Of a DNA stretch of 64,000 bases, positions 1 to 7,919 are shown in pieces. Position numbers and translations under genes: made by a program. The notes below the pieces were generated by a model. The model worked only from the letters and a program-made list of their open reading frames with translations. It made no database searches and was not told where the DNA came from. The first letter of the stretch is position 1. Every line of letters begins with the position of its first letter. Origin of the DNA: Gammaproteobacteria bacterium (GTDB taxonomy: Bacteria > Pseudomonadota > Gammaproteobacteria > Pseudomonadales > Cellvibrionaceae); contig SEBV01000003.1 in the NCBI GenBank assembly GCA_004172865.1, forward strand, positions 247,219-311,218, in the 5' to 3' direction.

Positions 1-1
1 A

Positions 2-1099
2 ATTCGCGCGCGGGTAAGCTTGTATGAAGGTCGTGGCGATTACCAAATCATCGCCGAACACATGGAAGAAGCGGGTGCAGGCGCACTGCAGCGCGCGTTT
101 GATGAGCTAAAAATCAAGCTCAACAACGAAGGCTTATTCGATCCGAAATTTAAAAAATCGCTACCGCCATTACCAAAACACATCGCCGTTATTACCTCGC
201 CTACGGGCGCCGCAATTCGCGATATTTTAAATGTCTTGGATCGCCGCTTCCCCAGTATTCCTGTCACAGTTATTCCTGTTGCAGTACAAGGTAAAGAAGC
301 CGCGCCGCAAATTGTGAAAGCAATTTCGCTCGCCAATCGCGCCGGTTTATTTGATGTGGTGATTCTGGGCCGCGGTGGTGGTTCGCTTGAGGATTTGTGG
401 CCATTCAACGAGGAAGTTGTTGCGCGCGCGATTTTTGCGAGCGATTTACCTATCGTAAGTGCGGTCGGTCATGAAGTGGATTTTTCGATTGCGGATTTCG
501 TCGCCGACTTACGTGCACCAACACCATCTGCAGCAGCCGAGCTCATAACGCCTGATGGCGAAGATTGGTTGGATAAATTTATCGGTTTTGAAGTTCTACT
601 GGAAGAAGCTATCGCCCGCAAACTGCAGCATCTACAACAAAAAATAAGTTGGTTACGTTCACGACTGCGTCACCCGAAACAAAAGCTCGAGCAACAGTCG
701 CAGCGCTTGGATAACCTTGAATTGCGGCTTAAAAATAGCGCTCATAAAATCCTCACCGCCTATCAACACCGCTTAAATACCCTTGTGTTTCGCCAAAAAC
801 CTTTGCATCCAGAAGTAAAGCTGATGCACTTGAAAAGTCGCTTCCAGCAAGCGCAGAATAATTTATTGAGAGCTCAAAAGTCATCGCTATCATTTAAACA
901 ACAACGTTTTAGCGAAGCAGTTCGAATGCTCAACACGCTCAGCCCGCTAAAAACGCTCGACCGTGGCTATGCGTTGGTGACGGATACAACCACACTTTCA
1001 CCGATCACCAACAGCCATCAAATAAAGATTGGCGATAAGATAAAAACCCAGCTCGCCAAAGGCGAATTTATTGCTGTAATTGAAACAATTACCAAATAA
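2..1099 (+). CDS. xseA: Exodeoxyribonuclease VII large subunit (5' end outside window)
   Basis: Large subunit of exonuclease VII, which with XseB degrades single-stranded DNA into short oligonucleotides in the cytoplasm. The open frame runs in from the left edge: the codons before the first in-window start (a TTG at 20) read IRARVS, continuing into the family signature LYEGRGDYQ, so the true start lies upstream. Visible family segments are the central catalytic block ([19 protein letters not shown], then the [14 protein letters not shown] region and [15 protein letters not shown]) followed by the long helical C-terminal region typical of XseA. It ends with the conserved [10 protein letters not shown] segment. 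The next gene is separated from it by a promoter and riboswitch, so it is not part of the thiamine operon. Confidence 0.95.
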   Translation: MRARVSLYEGRGDYQIIAEHMEEAGAGALQRAFDELKIKLNNEGLFDPKFKKSLPPLPKHIAVITSPTGAAIRDILNVLDRRFPSIPVTVIPVAVQGKEAAPQIVKAISLANRAGLFDVVILGRGGGSLEDLWPFNEEVVARAIFASDLPIVSAVGHEVDFSIADFVADLRAPTPSAAAELITPDGEDWLDKFIGFEVLLEEAIARKLQHLQQKISWLRSRLRHPKQKLEQQSQRLDNLELRLKNSAHKILTAYQHRLNTLVFRQKPLHPEVKLMHLKSRFQQAQNNLLRAQKSSLSFKQQRFSEAVRMLNTLSPLKTLDRGYALVTDTTTLSPITNSHQIKIGDKIKTQLAKGEFIAVIETITK

Positions 1100-1105
1100 T
1101 GCAGA

Positions 1106-1134
1106 TTGCCCGTGTAGTTTAGGCCATGTATATT
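1106..1134 (+). promoter_or_regulatory. Sigma-70-type promoter of the thiamine operon
   Basis: A TTGCCC -35 box (1106-1111) and a TATATT -10 box (1129-1134) are separated by 17 bases. Transcription would begin near 1141, right at the 5' edge of the TPP aptamer, which supports the call. Confidence 0.55.
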
Positions 1135-1142
1135 GTCGACTT

Positions 1143-1256
1143 TCTTGTCGGGGCGCCTTGGCGATATCACTCAATAGTGAATCGTTCGGAGGCTGAGATG
1201 GATTCGGTCCAACCCGTAGAACCTGATCAGGTTGAGACCTGCGGAGGGAACAAGGT
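1143..1256 (+). promoter_or_regulatory. TPP riboswitch (THI element)
   Basis: The region carries the conserved THI-box blocks in order: GTCGGGGCGCC at the 5' side, GGCTGAGATGGAT, CCCGTAGAACCTGATC, and a 3' GCGGAGGGAACAA. This is the thiamine pyrophosphate aptamer and it sits before thiazole-synthesis genes, as expected. The P3 arm carries an extra extension (about 1158-1188). A likely expression platform follows: CTCAG at 1296-1300 can pair with CTGAG at 1310-1314, which covers the GAG element six bases before the thiO start. That would fit control of translation, but this last point is inference. Confidence 0.95.
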
Positions 1257-1319
1257 ATCTGCGGCTTTCGCCTCCTACCTTTTCTCATCCCTCGCCTCAG
1301 CGTAAATTACTGAGACTCA

Positions 1320-2414
1320 ATGACCAACTCGCTCCCAACTCATATTGCTATAGCTGGCGCAGGCTTGCTGGGGCGTTTGCTCGCCTGGCATTTATTGCAC
1401 GCTGGCTGCAAAGTATCGCTATTTGAAGCAGGAAGTTTTCAGCCTGATACACCACAAACAAATCGCGCCGCAGCATTTACCGCAGCGGGAATGATTGCTC
1501 CCTTGAGCGAGGCCGTCGTTTCCGATGCAAATGTTTTTCGCATGGGCCAATACGCACTAGAAAAATGGCCGCAATGGCTCGCGCATTTAAAAACCACATC
1601 GCCTCTTTTTTTCCAAAATGGCAGCCTGGTTGTCGCGCATCCACAAGACATAAGTGAGCTGGATCAATTTGAAAGTGAATTAGATTTCGTTATCCCCGAA
1701 TGCAAAACATTTCAACGCGTGAATCGCCAACAAATTTCTGAATTAGAGCCGGATATAAGTTCGCATTTTCAACAAGGTTTATTTTTAGCTGAAGAGGGCC
1801 ATCTGGATAATCGAGAACTCTTGGCAATTTTGGGCGATGAAATTATTCAACTTGGTGTGGAGCTATTTGAAAATAATTCAGTTGAGACTTCGCCTTATAA
1901 AATCATTACAGAAAATAAAGAATATACATTTGATACGGTGATTGATTGTCGCGGCTTGGGCGCGAAATCTCCGCAATTAAATTTGCGCGGTGTACGTGGC
2001 GAAACATTGCATGTTGAAACAAAAGAAATTCAATTACGTCGCCCGGTGCGCTTGATGCATCCGCGCTACCAACTTTATATTGTGCCCAAACCAAATAATC
2101 GGTTTATTATTGGCGCAACACAAATTGAAAGCGAAGATAGATCGCCAGTTAGCTTGCAATCTACCCTCGAATTAAGCAGCGCGCTTTATACATTGTCGCC
2201 TGCATTTGCAGAGGCGAGAATTATTGAAATGGATTCAAATCTTCGCCCTGCTTATATGGATAATTTACCGCGCGTAAAAATTCAAAATGGATTAATCACG
2301 GCAAATGGATTATTCCGTCATGGATATTTATTAGCTCCCGCGGTCGTGGAAAATGTATTAGCGCATATTTTTGAAAAGCCGGAAATAGTGTTCAACGAGT
2401 TATTAAATAACTAA
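1320..2414 (+). CDS. thiO: Glycine oxidase ThiO, FAD-dependent
   Basis: FAD-dependent amine oxidase that converts glycine to dehydroglycine (iminoglycine), the C2-N unit for thiamine thiazole. The protein (364 residues) opens with a dinucleotide-binding motif (IAIAGAGLLGRLLAW, about residues 8-22) and has the D-amino-acid-oxidase fold landmarks, including a late LRPAYMDNLPR segment and NGLFRHGYLLAP near the C terminus, which contact the flavin and substrate in this family. It is the first gene after the TPP riboswitch and is followed by thiS and thiG, so the pathway assignment is firm. The start at 1320 has a GAG element six bases upstream. Confidence 0.93.
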   Translation: MTNSLPTHIAIAGAGLLGRLLAWHLLHAGCKVSLFEAGSFQPDTPQTNRAAAFTAAGMIAPLSEAVVSDANVFRMGQYALEKWPQWLAHLKTTSPLFFQNGSLVVAHPQDISELDQFESELDFVIPECKTFQRVNRQQISELEPDISSHFQQGLFLAEEGHLDNRELLAILGDEIIQLGVELFENNSVETSPYKIITENKEYTFDTVIDCRGLGAKSPQLNLRGVRGETLHVETKEIQLRRPVRLMHPRYQLYIVPKPNNRFIIGATQIESEDRSPVSLQSTLELSSALYTLSPAFAEARIIEMDSNLRPAYMDNLPRVKIQNGLITANGLFRHGYLLAPAVVENVLAHIFEKPEIVFNELLNN

Positions 2415-2483
2415 CTCAAATCTGTACAAGCAAGAAGTCATCTTTGTTAGATGACGAATCTCTTAAAATTGCAAGACGCAGCC

Positions 2484-2687
2484 ATGATCGATATCAGCCT
2501 AAACAATGAATCAAAGCAGATTGCCGCACACATCTTATTAAGTGATGCCTTAGTGCAATGGGGTTTCGGCGAAACCAAAATTGCGGTCGCCATCAACGGA
2601 GAATTCGTGCCGCGTTCAACTTATGGCGAACGCGAAATATTGGCTGGTGATCAATTGGATATTGTTAAACCCGTTGGAGGCGGTTAA
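2484..2687 (+). CDS. thiS: Sulfur carrier protein ThiS
   Basis: Small ubiquitin-like sulfur carrier. Its C-terminal glycine is adenylated and converted to a thiocarboxylate that gives sulfur to the thiazole ring. The frame ends in VKPVGGG, the diglycine tail that the family needs, and holds the usual [11 protein letters not shown] and [10 protein letters not shown] segments. The ATG at 2484 gives 67 residues, the normal size. The frame is open further to an ATG at 2451, which would add 11 residues not typical of ThiS; neither start has a strong ribosome binding site. It lies two bases before thiG. Confidence 0.9.
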   Translation: MIDISLNNESKQIAAHILLSDALVQWGFGETKIAVAINGEFVPRSTYGEREILAGDQLDIVKPVGGG

Positions 2688-2689
2688 CC

Positions 2690-3496
2690 ATGAGTTACAC
2701 ACCTACTTTACCCGCAAAAGATTTCATACTTTACGGTGAAACATTCTCCAGCCGATTTTTATTGGGGACTGCACTCTATGCATCGCCGCGATTAATGCGC
2801 GATTCAATAACACAATCGCGAGCTGAAATCGTCACGCTCGGTTTACGCAGACAAAATCCTGCTGATCGCTCCGGCGACGCTATCTGGCAATTTATTCAGG
2901 AAAGTGGTCGGCGATTATTACCTAACACTGCAGGCTGTAAATCCGTCAAAGAAGCCGTAACATTAGCCGAAATGTCGCGAGAAATTTTTGATACTGACTG
3001 GATTAAATTAGAAGTAGTTGGTGATGATTATAATTTACAGCCAGATCCATTTGGCCTGGTAGAAGCATCAGACATTTTAATCAAGAAGGGATTCAAGGTT
3101 TTACCTTATTGCACTGACGATTTGATTTTATGTAAACGCTTAGTCGATGTAGGTTGTGAAGTGCTAATGCCTTGGGGTGCGCCAATTGGCACGGGGCAAG
3201 GTTTATTAAACCGCTATAACTTACGCACTTTACGCGAGCGCATTAAAGATATCCCCATGATTATTGATGCAGGCCTCGGTGCGCCTTCGCAAGCCGCCGA
3301 AGCAATGGAAATGGGATTTGATGGAATATTATTGAATACTGCCGTTGCAAAAGCACACAACCCGCCGTTAATGGCAGAAGCTTTTGCCGATGCAGTTGAT
3401 GCAGGAAGAAAAGCTTACAAAGCCGGCCTAATGCAGAAGCGACAAACCGCAAGCCCGAGCACGCCTACTATCGGCCAACCATTTTGGCATCAATAA
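2690..3496 (+). CDS. thiG: Thiazole synthase ThiG
   Basis: Forms the thiazole phosphate ring from deoxyxylulose phosphate, dehydroglycine and ThiS thiocarboxylate. The TIM-barrel protein has 268 residues. It shows the Schiff-base lysine in [10 protein letters not shown] (Lys106), the [12 protein letters not shown] opening, PLGAPIGTG-like [13 protein letters not shown] and the phosphate-binding [28 protein letters not shown] block. It is the last gene of the thiO-thiS-thiG operon and is followed by a strong hairpin terminator. No thiC, thiD or thiE is seen here, so pyrimidine synthesis must be encoded elsewhere. Confidence 0.96.
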   Translation: MSYTPTLPAKDFILYGETFSSRFLLGTALYASPRLMRDSITQSRAEIVTLGLRRQNPADRSGDAIWQFIQESGRRLLPNTAGCKSVKEAVTLAEMSREIFDTDWIKLEVVGDDYNLQPDPFGLVEASDILIKKGFKVLPYCTDDLILCKRLVDVGCEVLMPWGAPIGTGQGLLNRYNLRTLRERIKDIPMIIDAGLGAPSQAAEAMEMGFDGILLNTAVAKAHNPPLMAEAFADAVDAGRKAYKAGLMQKRQTASPSTPTIGQPFWHQ

Positions 3497-3507
3497 TAAG
3501 CTTCTAA

Positions 3508-3537
3508 AAATAAACCCGCCAAACGGCGGGTTTATTT
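3508..3537. terminator. Bidirectional intrinsic terminator between thiG and the HD-GYP gene
   Basis: A perfect 13-bp stem (3508-3520 with 3525-3537) closes an AAAC loop and is flanked by A and T runs on both sides. It lies between two convergent genes and can end transcription from both. Confidence 0.9.
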
Positions 3538-4886
3538 TAAGTGCTGAATCTCTTAACTCTATCCAAGGTTTTCAATAAAGCTTCTTTAATGTCGATTTTT
3601 TTAAAATGGTCCGACTCAAGGTAAAATTGCAACATGCGATTCAATCGTTGTAAATGAAATAAAATTTCCTGCTGTTGAATATGCGCTCTTTCAATTTTAC
3701 GATAGCTGTCCTCTTCATTATTTAATTCAACATCGCTTAACCACTGCTCCAACTCGGCACTAAAAACCCCGGAACCTTTCACCGAAGTTGTAACGTGCAG
3801 CATTATATTTTGCAATGCATGCAAGCGTCGATCACCGTGGGTAAAACCAATCGATAATAAGCTATCACGCAGTATTTCAAACCAGGAATTCAAACGCTCA
3901 TTTTCTATGAAAAGAGCTGAAACAAATTCTGGAAAGTCATCGCCCTGAACAATATTTTTAAACGGCATTTGACTGCGCCGCCAAATCGTTGCCAAGATTT
4001 CATCGTGACGGTAAAAATATGCCTGAGCATTCATTTGGATAACAGGTATGACATCGCGCCAATTACGCTGTTGATGTTGAAAACGATTACGATAAATCGC
4101 AATCAATGAATCTGCCAGACCAACAATTTTACCCGCGTAAGTTAACTCACTTTCAACCTTACCTTTTGGGTAACCAGTCCCATCGCAACGCTCATGATGC
4201 TCATAAACCGCTTCAATTACATCTGATGACATCCCAGGCATTTGCTTCAAAAGCTGCGCGCCAATAAAAACATGTTCTTGAATATGTCGCCAATCTTCCG
4301 GGGACATTTCTGATTTTTTATCCAATACATAAGTATTCAAGTGCAGCATGCCAATGTCATGTGACAGCGCTGCCAGAAAAACGTCAACGCAACCCCTTTC
4401 GCTAAACTTCATTTCTTTTGCAATAAGTAATGCAAACCAGGAACAATAAATAGTGCGTAAAAAAACCTCTGGCAGGGTTAATGCCATGATGGTTATTTTT
4501 TGTTTCAAAGCAGGAAATTTTTCGTAGGGAGTTAAGTAATACCTAATATAAGGAATTATATCTTGATGCTCATTAATTGAGCTGAGCAAATCATCGGTTT
4601 GCAGAATGGAAATAAAATGTTTTTCAAGCTCTGTTGCATTCAGTTCGTGCTCAAGACGCAGACTATTTTCAATAGGTCTTTTTAAGCGCTGTTGGCACAG
4701 AATGTTTGCCAACTCAGGAGTAATTAAAATATCTTTGGGCGCCAGCAAAATATCTTTTGCATTATAAATATCTTCAGCCGCAAAAATATTGCATCCATCA
4801 CCAACAGATACCGCACGCAATATATAGGCATCGGGAACCAAAGGGTCATATGAACTGCTTTTATTGTTTGTAATAAGTTTTAGCAT
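3537..4886 (-). CDS. HD-GYP domain protein, probable c-di-GMP phosphodiesterase
   Basis: Cytoplasmic protein of 449 residues with no membrane segment. The HD pair is at residues 176-177 (LSHDIGM) and the GYP signature at about 230-240 (HHERCDGTGYP), followed by the conserved AGKIVGLADSL helix. HD-GYP enzymes hydrolyse cyclic di-GMP. One deviation: the lysine that usually follows HDIG is methionine here, so activity is likely but not certain. The first 120 residues and the last 130 match no domain I recognise; there is no receiver domain. It converges with thiG across the terminator and lies 17 bases downstream of the AEC transporter gene, with which it may be co-transcribed. Confidence 0.85.
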   Translation of the reverse strand: MLKLITNNKSSSYDPLVPDAYILRAVSVGDGCNIFAAEDIYNAKDILLAPKDILITPELANILCQQRLKRPIENSLRLEHELNATELEKHFISILQTDDLLSSINEHQDIIPYIRYYLTPYEKFPALKQKITIMALTLPEVFLRTIYCSWFALLIAKEMKFSERGCVDVFLAALSHDIGMLHLNTYVLDKKSEMSPEDWRHIQEHVFIGAQLLKQMPGMSSDVIEAVYEHHERCDGTGYPKGKVESELTYAGKIVGLADSLIAIYRNRFQHQQRNWRDVIPVIQMNAQAYFYRHDEILATIWRRSQMPFKNIVQGDDFPEFVSALFIENERLNSWFEILRDSLLSIGFTHGDRRLHALQNIMLHVTTSVKGSGVFSAELEQWLSDVELNNEEDSYRKIERAHIQQQEILFHLQRLNRMLQFYLESDHFKKIDIKEALLKTLDRVKRFST

Positions 4887-4903
4887 TTAGGTCACAAACC
4901 TCG

Positions 4904-5797
4904 TTATATAAATTGCCTCCATGCCCATACCGTCACAAGCGACAGTAACAAACTATAACCCACCAAGCTGGATGCTAAACGTGGTGACAATTGATAATTT
5001 ATGGCCAGCACTCCTGCGGAAATCATCGCAGGCATAGCCGCTTCCAAAACTACCACCTGTGCAGCAAGATTATTAATTCCAAGAAAATATAAAATGATCC
5101 AGGCGATTGCAGGTGTTAAAAATAAAGTCGCTATCAACCCCAGAGCAAGAGGCGCAATAATTTCACGTTCGAGACGCAAGCGCCACTGCAAACCCACCGC
5201 AACCATAACAACTGGTACAAGTGTAGATGAAATTCGCTGTAATACACTGCTAAACCAATCTGAAAAGTCTACCGGCAATGAAACAAAAGCCAAAATAAGC
5301 GCAACAAAGGGCGGGAAACTTATAATTACACGAGTCAGGCTCTTCCAGGATGTTGCGCCACCGCTGTAGTAAGCCGCAATGAAACTACCATAGGTATTGA
5401 GCGCGATAAAAGTGCCAAATTGGTCGTACAGAATTGCATAAGGAATCGCTCGCGGCCCAAGCAAAGCATCAATTAAGGGTATACCGACGAAACCTGTATT
5501 ACCTAAAGGCACAGTGAGCATCAAAGCGCCTGTTACCGAGCGAGACCACCCTGCCCGTTTTGCGAAAAAATAAATAAACAACGCGCTGATTACCATTAGC
5601 AACCACGCGAAAACGAATGGCAAAATTGCGCGAGAATCCAGCGTTAACCGGTGAATTTCAAACAACACTAAAGCGGGCAGCGCGACATAAATAACGTAAG
5701 TATTCAGGGATGCTGCAAGCGACTCTGGCAAATCGCGCTTTTTTTGTAGCAATAAACCAATTGCAAGGCAGACTAAAACGACAATTAAATTACTCAT
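4904..5797 (-). CDS. AEC (auxin efflux carrier) family transporter
   Basis: Inner-membrane protein with about ten hydrophobic segments along its whole length, including the conserved LTVPLGNTGFVGIPLIDALLG and GLIATLFLTPAIAW regions typical of the auxin efflux carrier family (MdcF/YfdV-like). Members export or import small organic anions or auxin-like molecules; the substrate cannot be read from sequence. The ATG at 5797 places the first membrane helix at the N terminus as usual (297 residues). A GTG at 5839 would add 14 hydrophobic residues. No good ribosome binding site is seen for either start. Confidence 0.85.
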   Translation of the reverse strand: MSNLIVVLVCLAIGLLLQKKRDLPESLAASLNTYVIYVALPALVLFEIHRLTLDSRAILPFVFAWLLMVISALFIYFFAKRAGWSRSVTGALMLTVPLGNTGFVGIPLIDALLGPRAIPYAILYDQFGTFIALNTYGSFIAAYYSGGATSWKSLTRVIISFPPFVALILAFVSLPVDFSDWFSSVLQRISSTLVPVVMVAVGLQWRLRLEREIIAPLALGLIATLFLTPAIAWIILYFLGINNLAAQVVVLEAAMPAMISAGVLAINYQLSPRLASSLVGYSLLLSLVTVWAWRQFI

Positions 5798-5910
5798 AAT
5801 CACAAATAATAAAATAAATAAGGCGTGAATATAAATCACTAAAGCTATAAGGCCCTAGCGATTTTAAATTATTTATTGTTTTTTAGTCATGCGAGTGATG
5901 CAAAGACGAA

Positions 5911-5942
5911 TAGCGCTCTTGAAAAAAACATCAAGAGCGCTA
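5911..5942. repeat. 12-bp perfect inverted repeat downstream of bgl35A
   Basis: Arms 5911-5922 and 5931-5942 (TAGCGCTCTTGA and its complement) flank an 8-base A-rich loop. It sits 45 bases past the bgl35A stop and 114 bases upstream of the transporter start. No T run follows it on either strand, so it may be a 3' stabilising hairpin or a factor-assisted terminator. Confidence 0.5.
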
Positions 5943-5986
5943 ATAAGATACGAGCAGATACCAAAATTAAGTAAACTATTTTTGAC

Positions 5987-7696
5987 CTAATTAGTTTTAT
6001 AAGTTGCCATACGCACTTTTAGCACATGTGGGCGTTTAGCAAAATTTAATCCCCAATCGGTTTGATCACCATTCCAAACACGTTCCATTATCCATTTGCC
6101 CTTTTCGTAATGACCTTCTTCTATGCGATCTATCATATACTTCGAGTCTTTTATTTCAGCAGATGGTTTAAATTCAACGCGTGCTTTATACCCCGTTACC
6201 AAATATTCATTTTCGCTCAATTGCGCGATTAAGGCACCACCACTTGCTACATCATTACCTACTGGTGGAGAAGTGAAAAACATTGGGCGACCGTAAGTGA
6301 CTTCCGCATTCCATTTACCCAAATCAAGTATTTGCGTTAAAGCTTCAGCAATTTTTTTACTGGCAGCTTCTTTTTCTTCTTTGGTCGCATCAGGTTTTGC
6401 GACCATTTTTTTAACAGCATCTGCATCTAAAGGTTCAGACGCACCCCACACATTATTTTCAAAACTTAATTTGGCCCACTCACGCATCATGGGAGCAATT
6501 ACTCGGTAATGTTGTGCAAAGTTCTCCACCGTTTCATCATCGTATTTACTCGCACCTAATGGATAATTTACATAATCTGTATCATCCATTCCGAAAGGCG
6601 CGAAACCAATTCCACCTTTACCTAAGGTATCGAAAAAATAACGCGCATAAGGCTGGCTGTTACCAATTTCGGGAACAAAGAGCGGATTATTTTTTCCGCC
6701 GTATTGCTCAAGCCATTTCACGACAGTTTTATGATCTGGATTGTAAATATCCGGCGCAACCGCATCCAAATGTGGTGCAGCCGCTTTCCAGATATGAATC
6801 ACATTATCCGTAGCACCGCCCTTCTCCCAGAACGTTGGATTAAATGGATCACGCAAGGCGACATTGGTATACATAGGTAAAGGTTTAATTGCCTTACCAG
6901 CTTCCGCCAACTCTTCGCAAAATTTTGCAATGTAATAAGCGTGAAAAAATTCATCGGCATCTTTGCCAAAAACTTCTGGCCAAGTGCCCGGGGCTACGCC
7001 GATTTTTTTCACGAGATCAGCAGGAACTGGCGAATTGAAAACGTTATTTGCCATTGTTGAATAATCGCGGTCCGCACCCCACGTGCCCGCTTCATTTTCA
7101 ACTTGGACCATAATGACAGTATTTTTTTCGTCAACTTTTTTCAAATGCGAAATCAATTCAACAAACGCTTTTTTGTCTGCCGCAAGCGTATTTTTACCGA
7201 GAGGCGATAATGAATTTAAAGTATCACCAGTTTTAGTGACCACACGCGGAAAACGCTCATTATTTAATTTCACCCAAGCTGGGGTGTAATGCGGTGCATT
7301 ATTTTTCCATGAACCGAACCACAACAACACCAAACGTGCATCGTGCTCGCGAGCTTCTTGCAATAAAGTATCGACATAAGAAAAATCAAATTTTCCCTCC
7401 GTTGGCTCAATCTGCTCCCACGCCACGGGAATTTCCAAAGTATTAGCCTGCAGCTTTTGAAAACTCGGCCATACATATTTTAAGGTATCAGGATAATTGC
7501 TGGAGTTATTTGCCTGCATGCCCAACATTAAAAATGGAGCGCCGTCGACGATGAGTGCGTGACGACCGTTTTTGGTTACGATTTCTGGTACGGACGCAGC
7601 ATATGAAATAGCTGTGCTGAATAAAACTCCAATGCCACCAAGTATGGATGTAACTTTTATTTTTTTTAACGTGATAAATAATGATATTTTTAACAT
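5987..7696 (-). CDS. bgl35A: GH35 beta-galactosidase (Bgl35A-like), xyloglucan locus
   Basis: Secreted or periplasmic glycoside hydrolase of 569 residues that would remove beta-1,2-linked galactose from xyloglucan side chains. An N-terminal signal peptide ends near residue 34 (ISYAAS). The GH35 acid/base is Glu202 in QVENEAGTWG and the probable nucleophile is Glu343 in LFVPEIGNS; a C-terminal DUF5597-type beta domain follows. Sequence and context (TonB receptor plus GH95 fucosidase) match the C. japonicus enzyme class called Bgl35A. A terminator lies between it and the receptor gene upstream, so it probably has its own promoter in 7697-7852. Confidence 0.88.
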   Translation of the reverse strand: MLKISLFITLKKIKVTSILGGIGVLFSTAISYAASVPEIVTKNGRHALIVDGAPFLMLGMQANNSSNYPDTLKYVWPSFQKLQANTLEIPVAWEQIEPTEGKFDFSYVDTLLQEAREHDARLVLLWFGSWKNNAPHYTPAWVKLNNERFPRVVTKTGDTLNSLSPLGKNTLAADKKAFVELISHLKKVDEKNTVIMVQVENEAGTWGADRDYSTMANNVFNSPVPADLVKKIGVAPGTWPEVFGKDADEFFHAYYIAKFCEELAEAGKAIKPLPMYTNVALRDPFNPTFWEKGGATDNVIHIWKAAAPHLDAVAPDIYNPDHKTVVKWLEQYGGKNNPLFVPEIGNSQPYARYFFDTLGKGGIGFAPFGMDDTDYVNYPLGASKYDDETVENFAQHYRVIAPMMREWAKLSFENNVWGASEPLDADAVKKMVAKPDATKEEKEAASKKIAEALTQILDLGKWNAEVTYGRPMFFTSPPVGNDVASGGALIAQLSENEYLVTGYKARVEFKPSAEIKDSKYMIDRIEEGHYEKGKWIMERVWNGDQTDWGLNFAKRPHVLKVRMATYKTN

Positions 7697-7852
7697 GTAT
7701 ACATCCTCTCAATGGATCAATTTTATAATTAATAAGCTGCTAATTTCCAAAAAAATTCAAGAAATTATTATTCTTAATGATTCAAGTATAGTAACAAATA
7801 TAAAGTTCACATCTAAACCTTTAAAACAAAACTCGATGTAAATAACTGTCAA

Positions 7853-7895
7853 TAAAAATAAACCCCGCACCACTTTCGCAGTGCGGGGTTTATTT
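7853..7895 (-). terminator. Intrinsic terminator downstream of the TonB-dependent receptor gene
   Basis: A 15-bp GC-centred stem (7856-7870 with 7881-7895) is followed on the minus strand by TTTATTTTTATT. It lies 25 bases past the receptor stop codon and separates the receptor transcript from bgl35A. Confidence 0.88.
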
Positions 7896-7919
7896 AAATA
7901 ACCATAAAGCCAATTGAAA

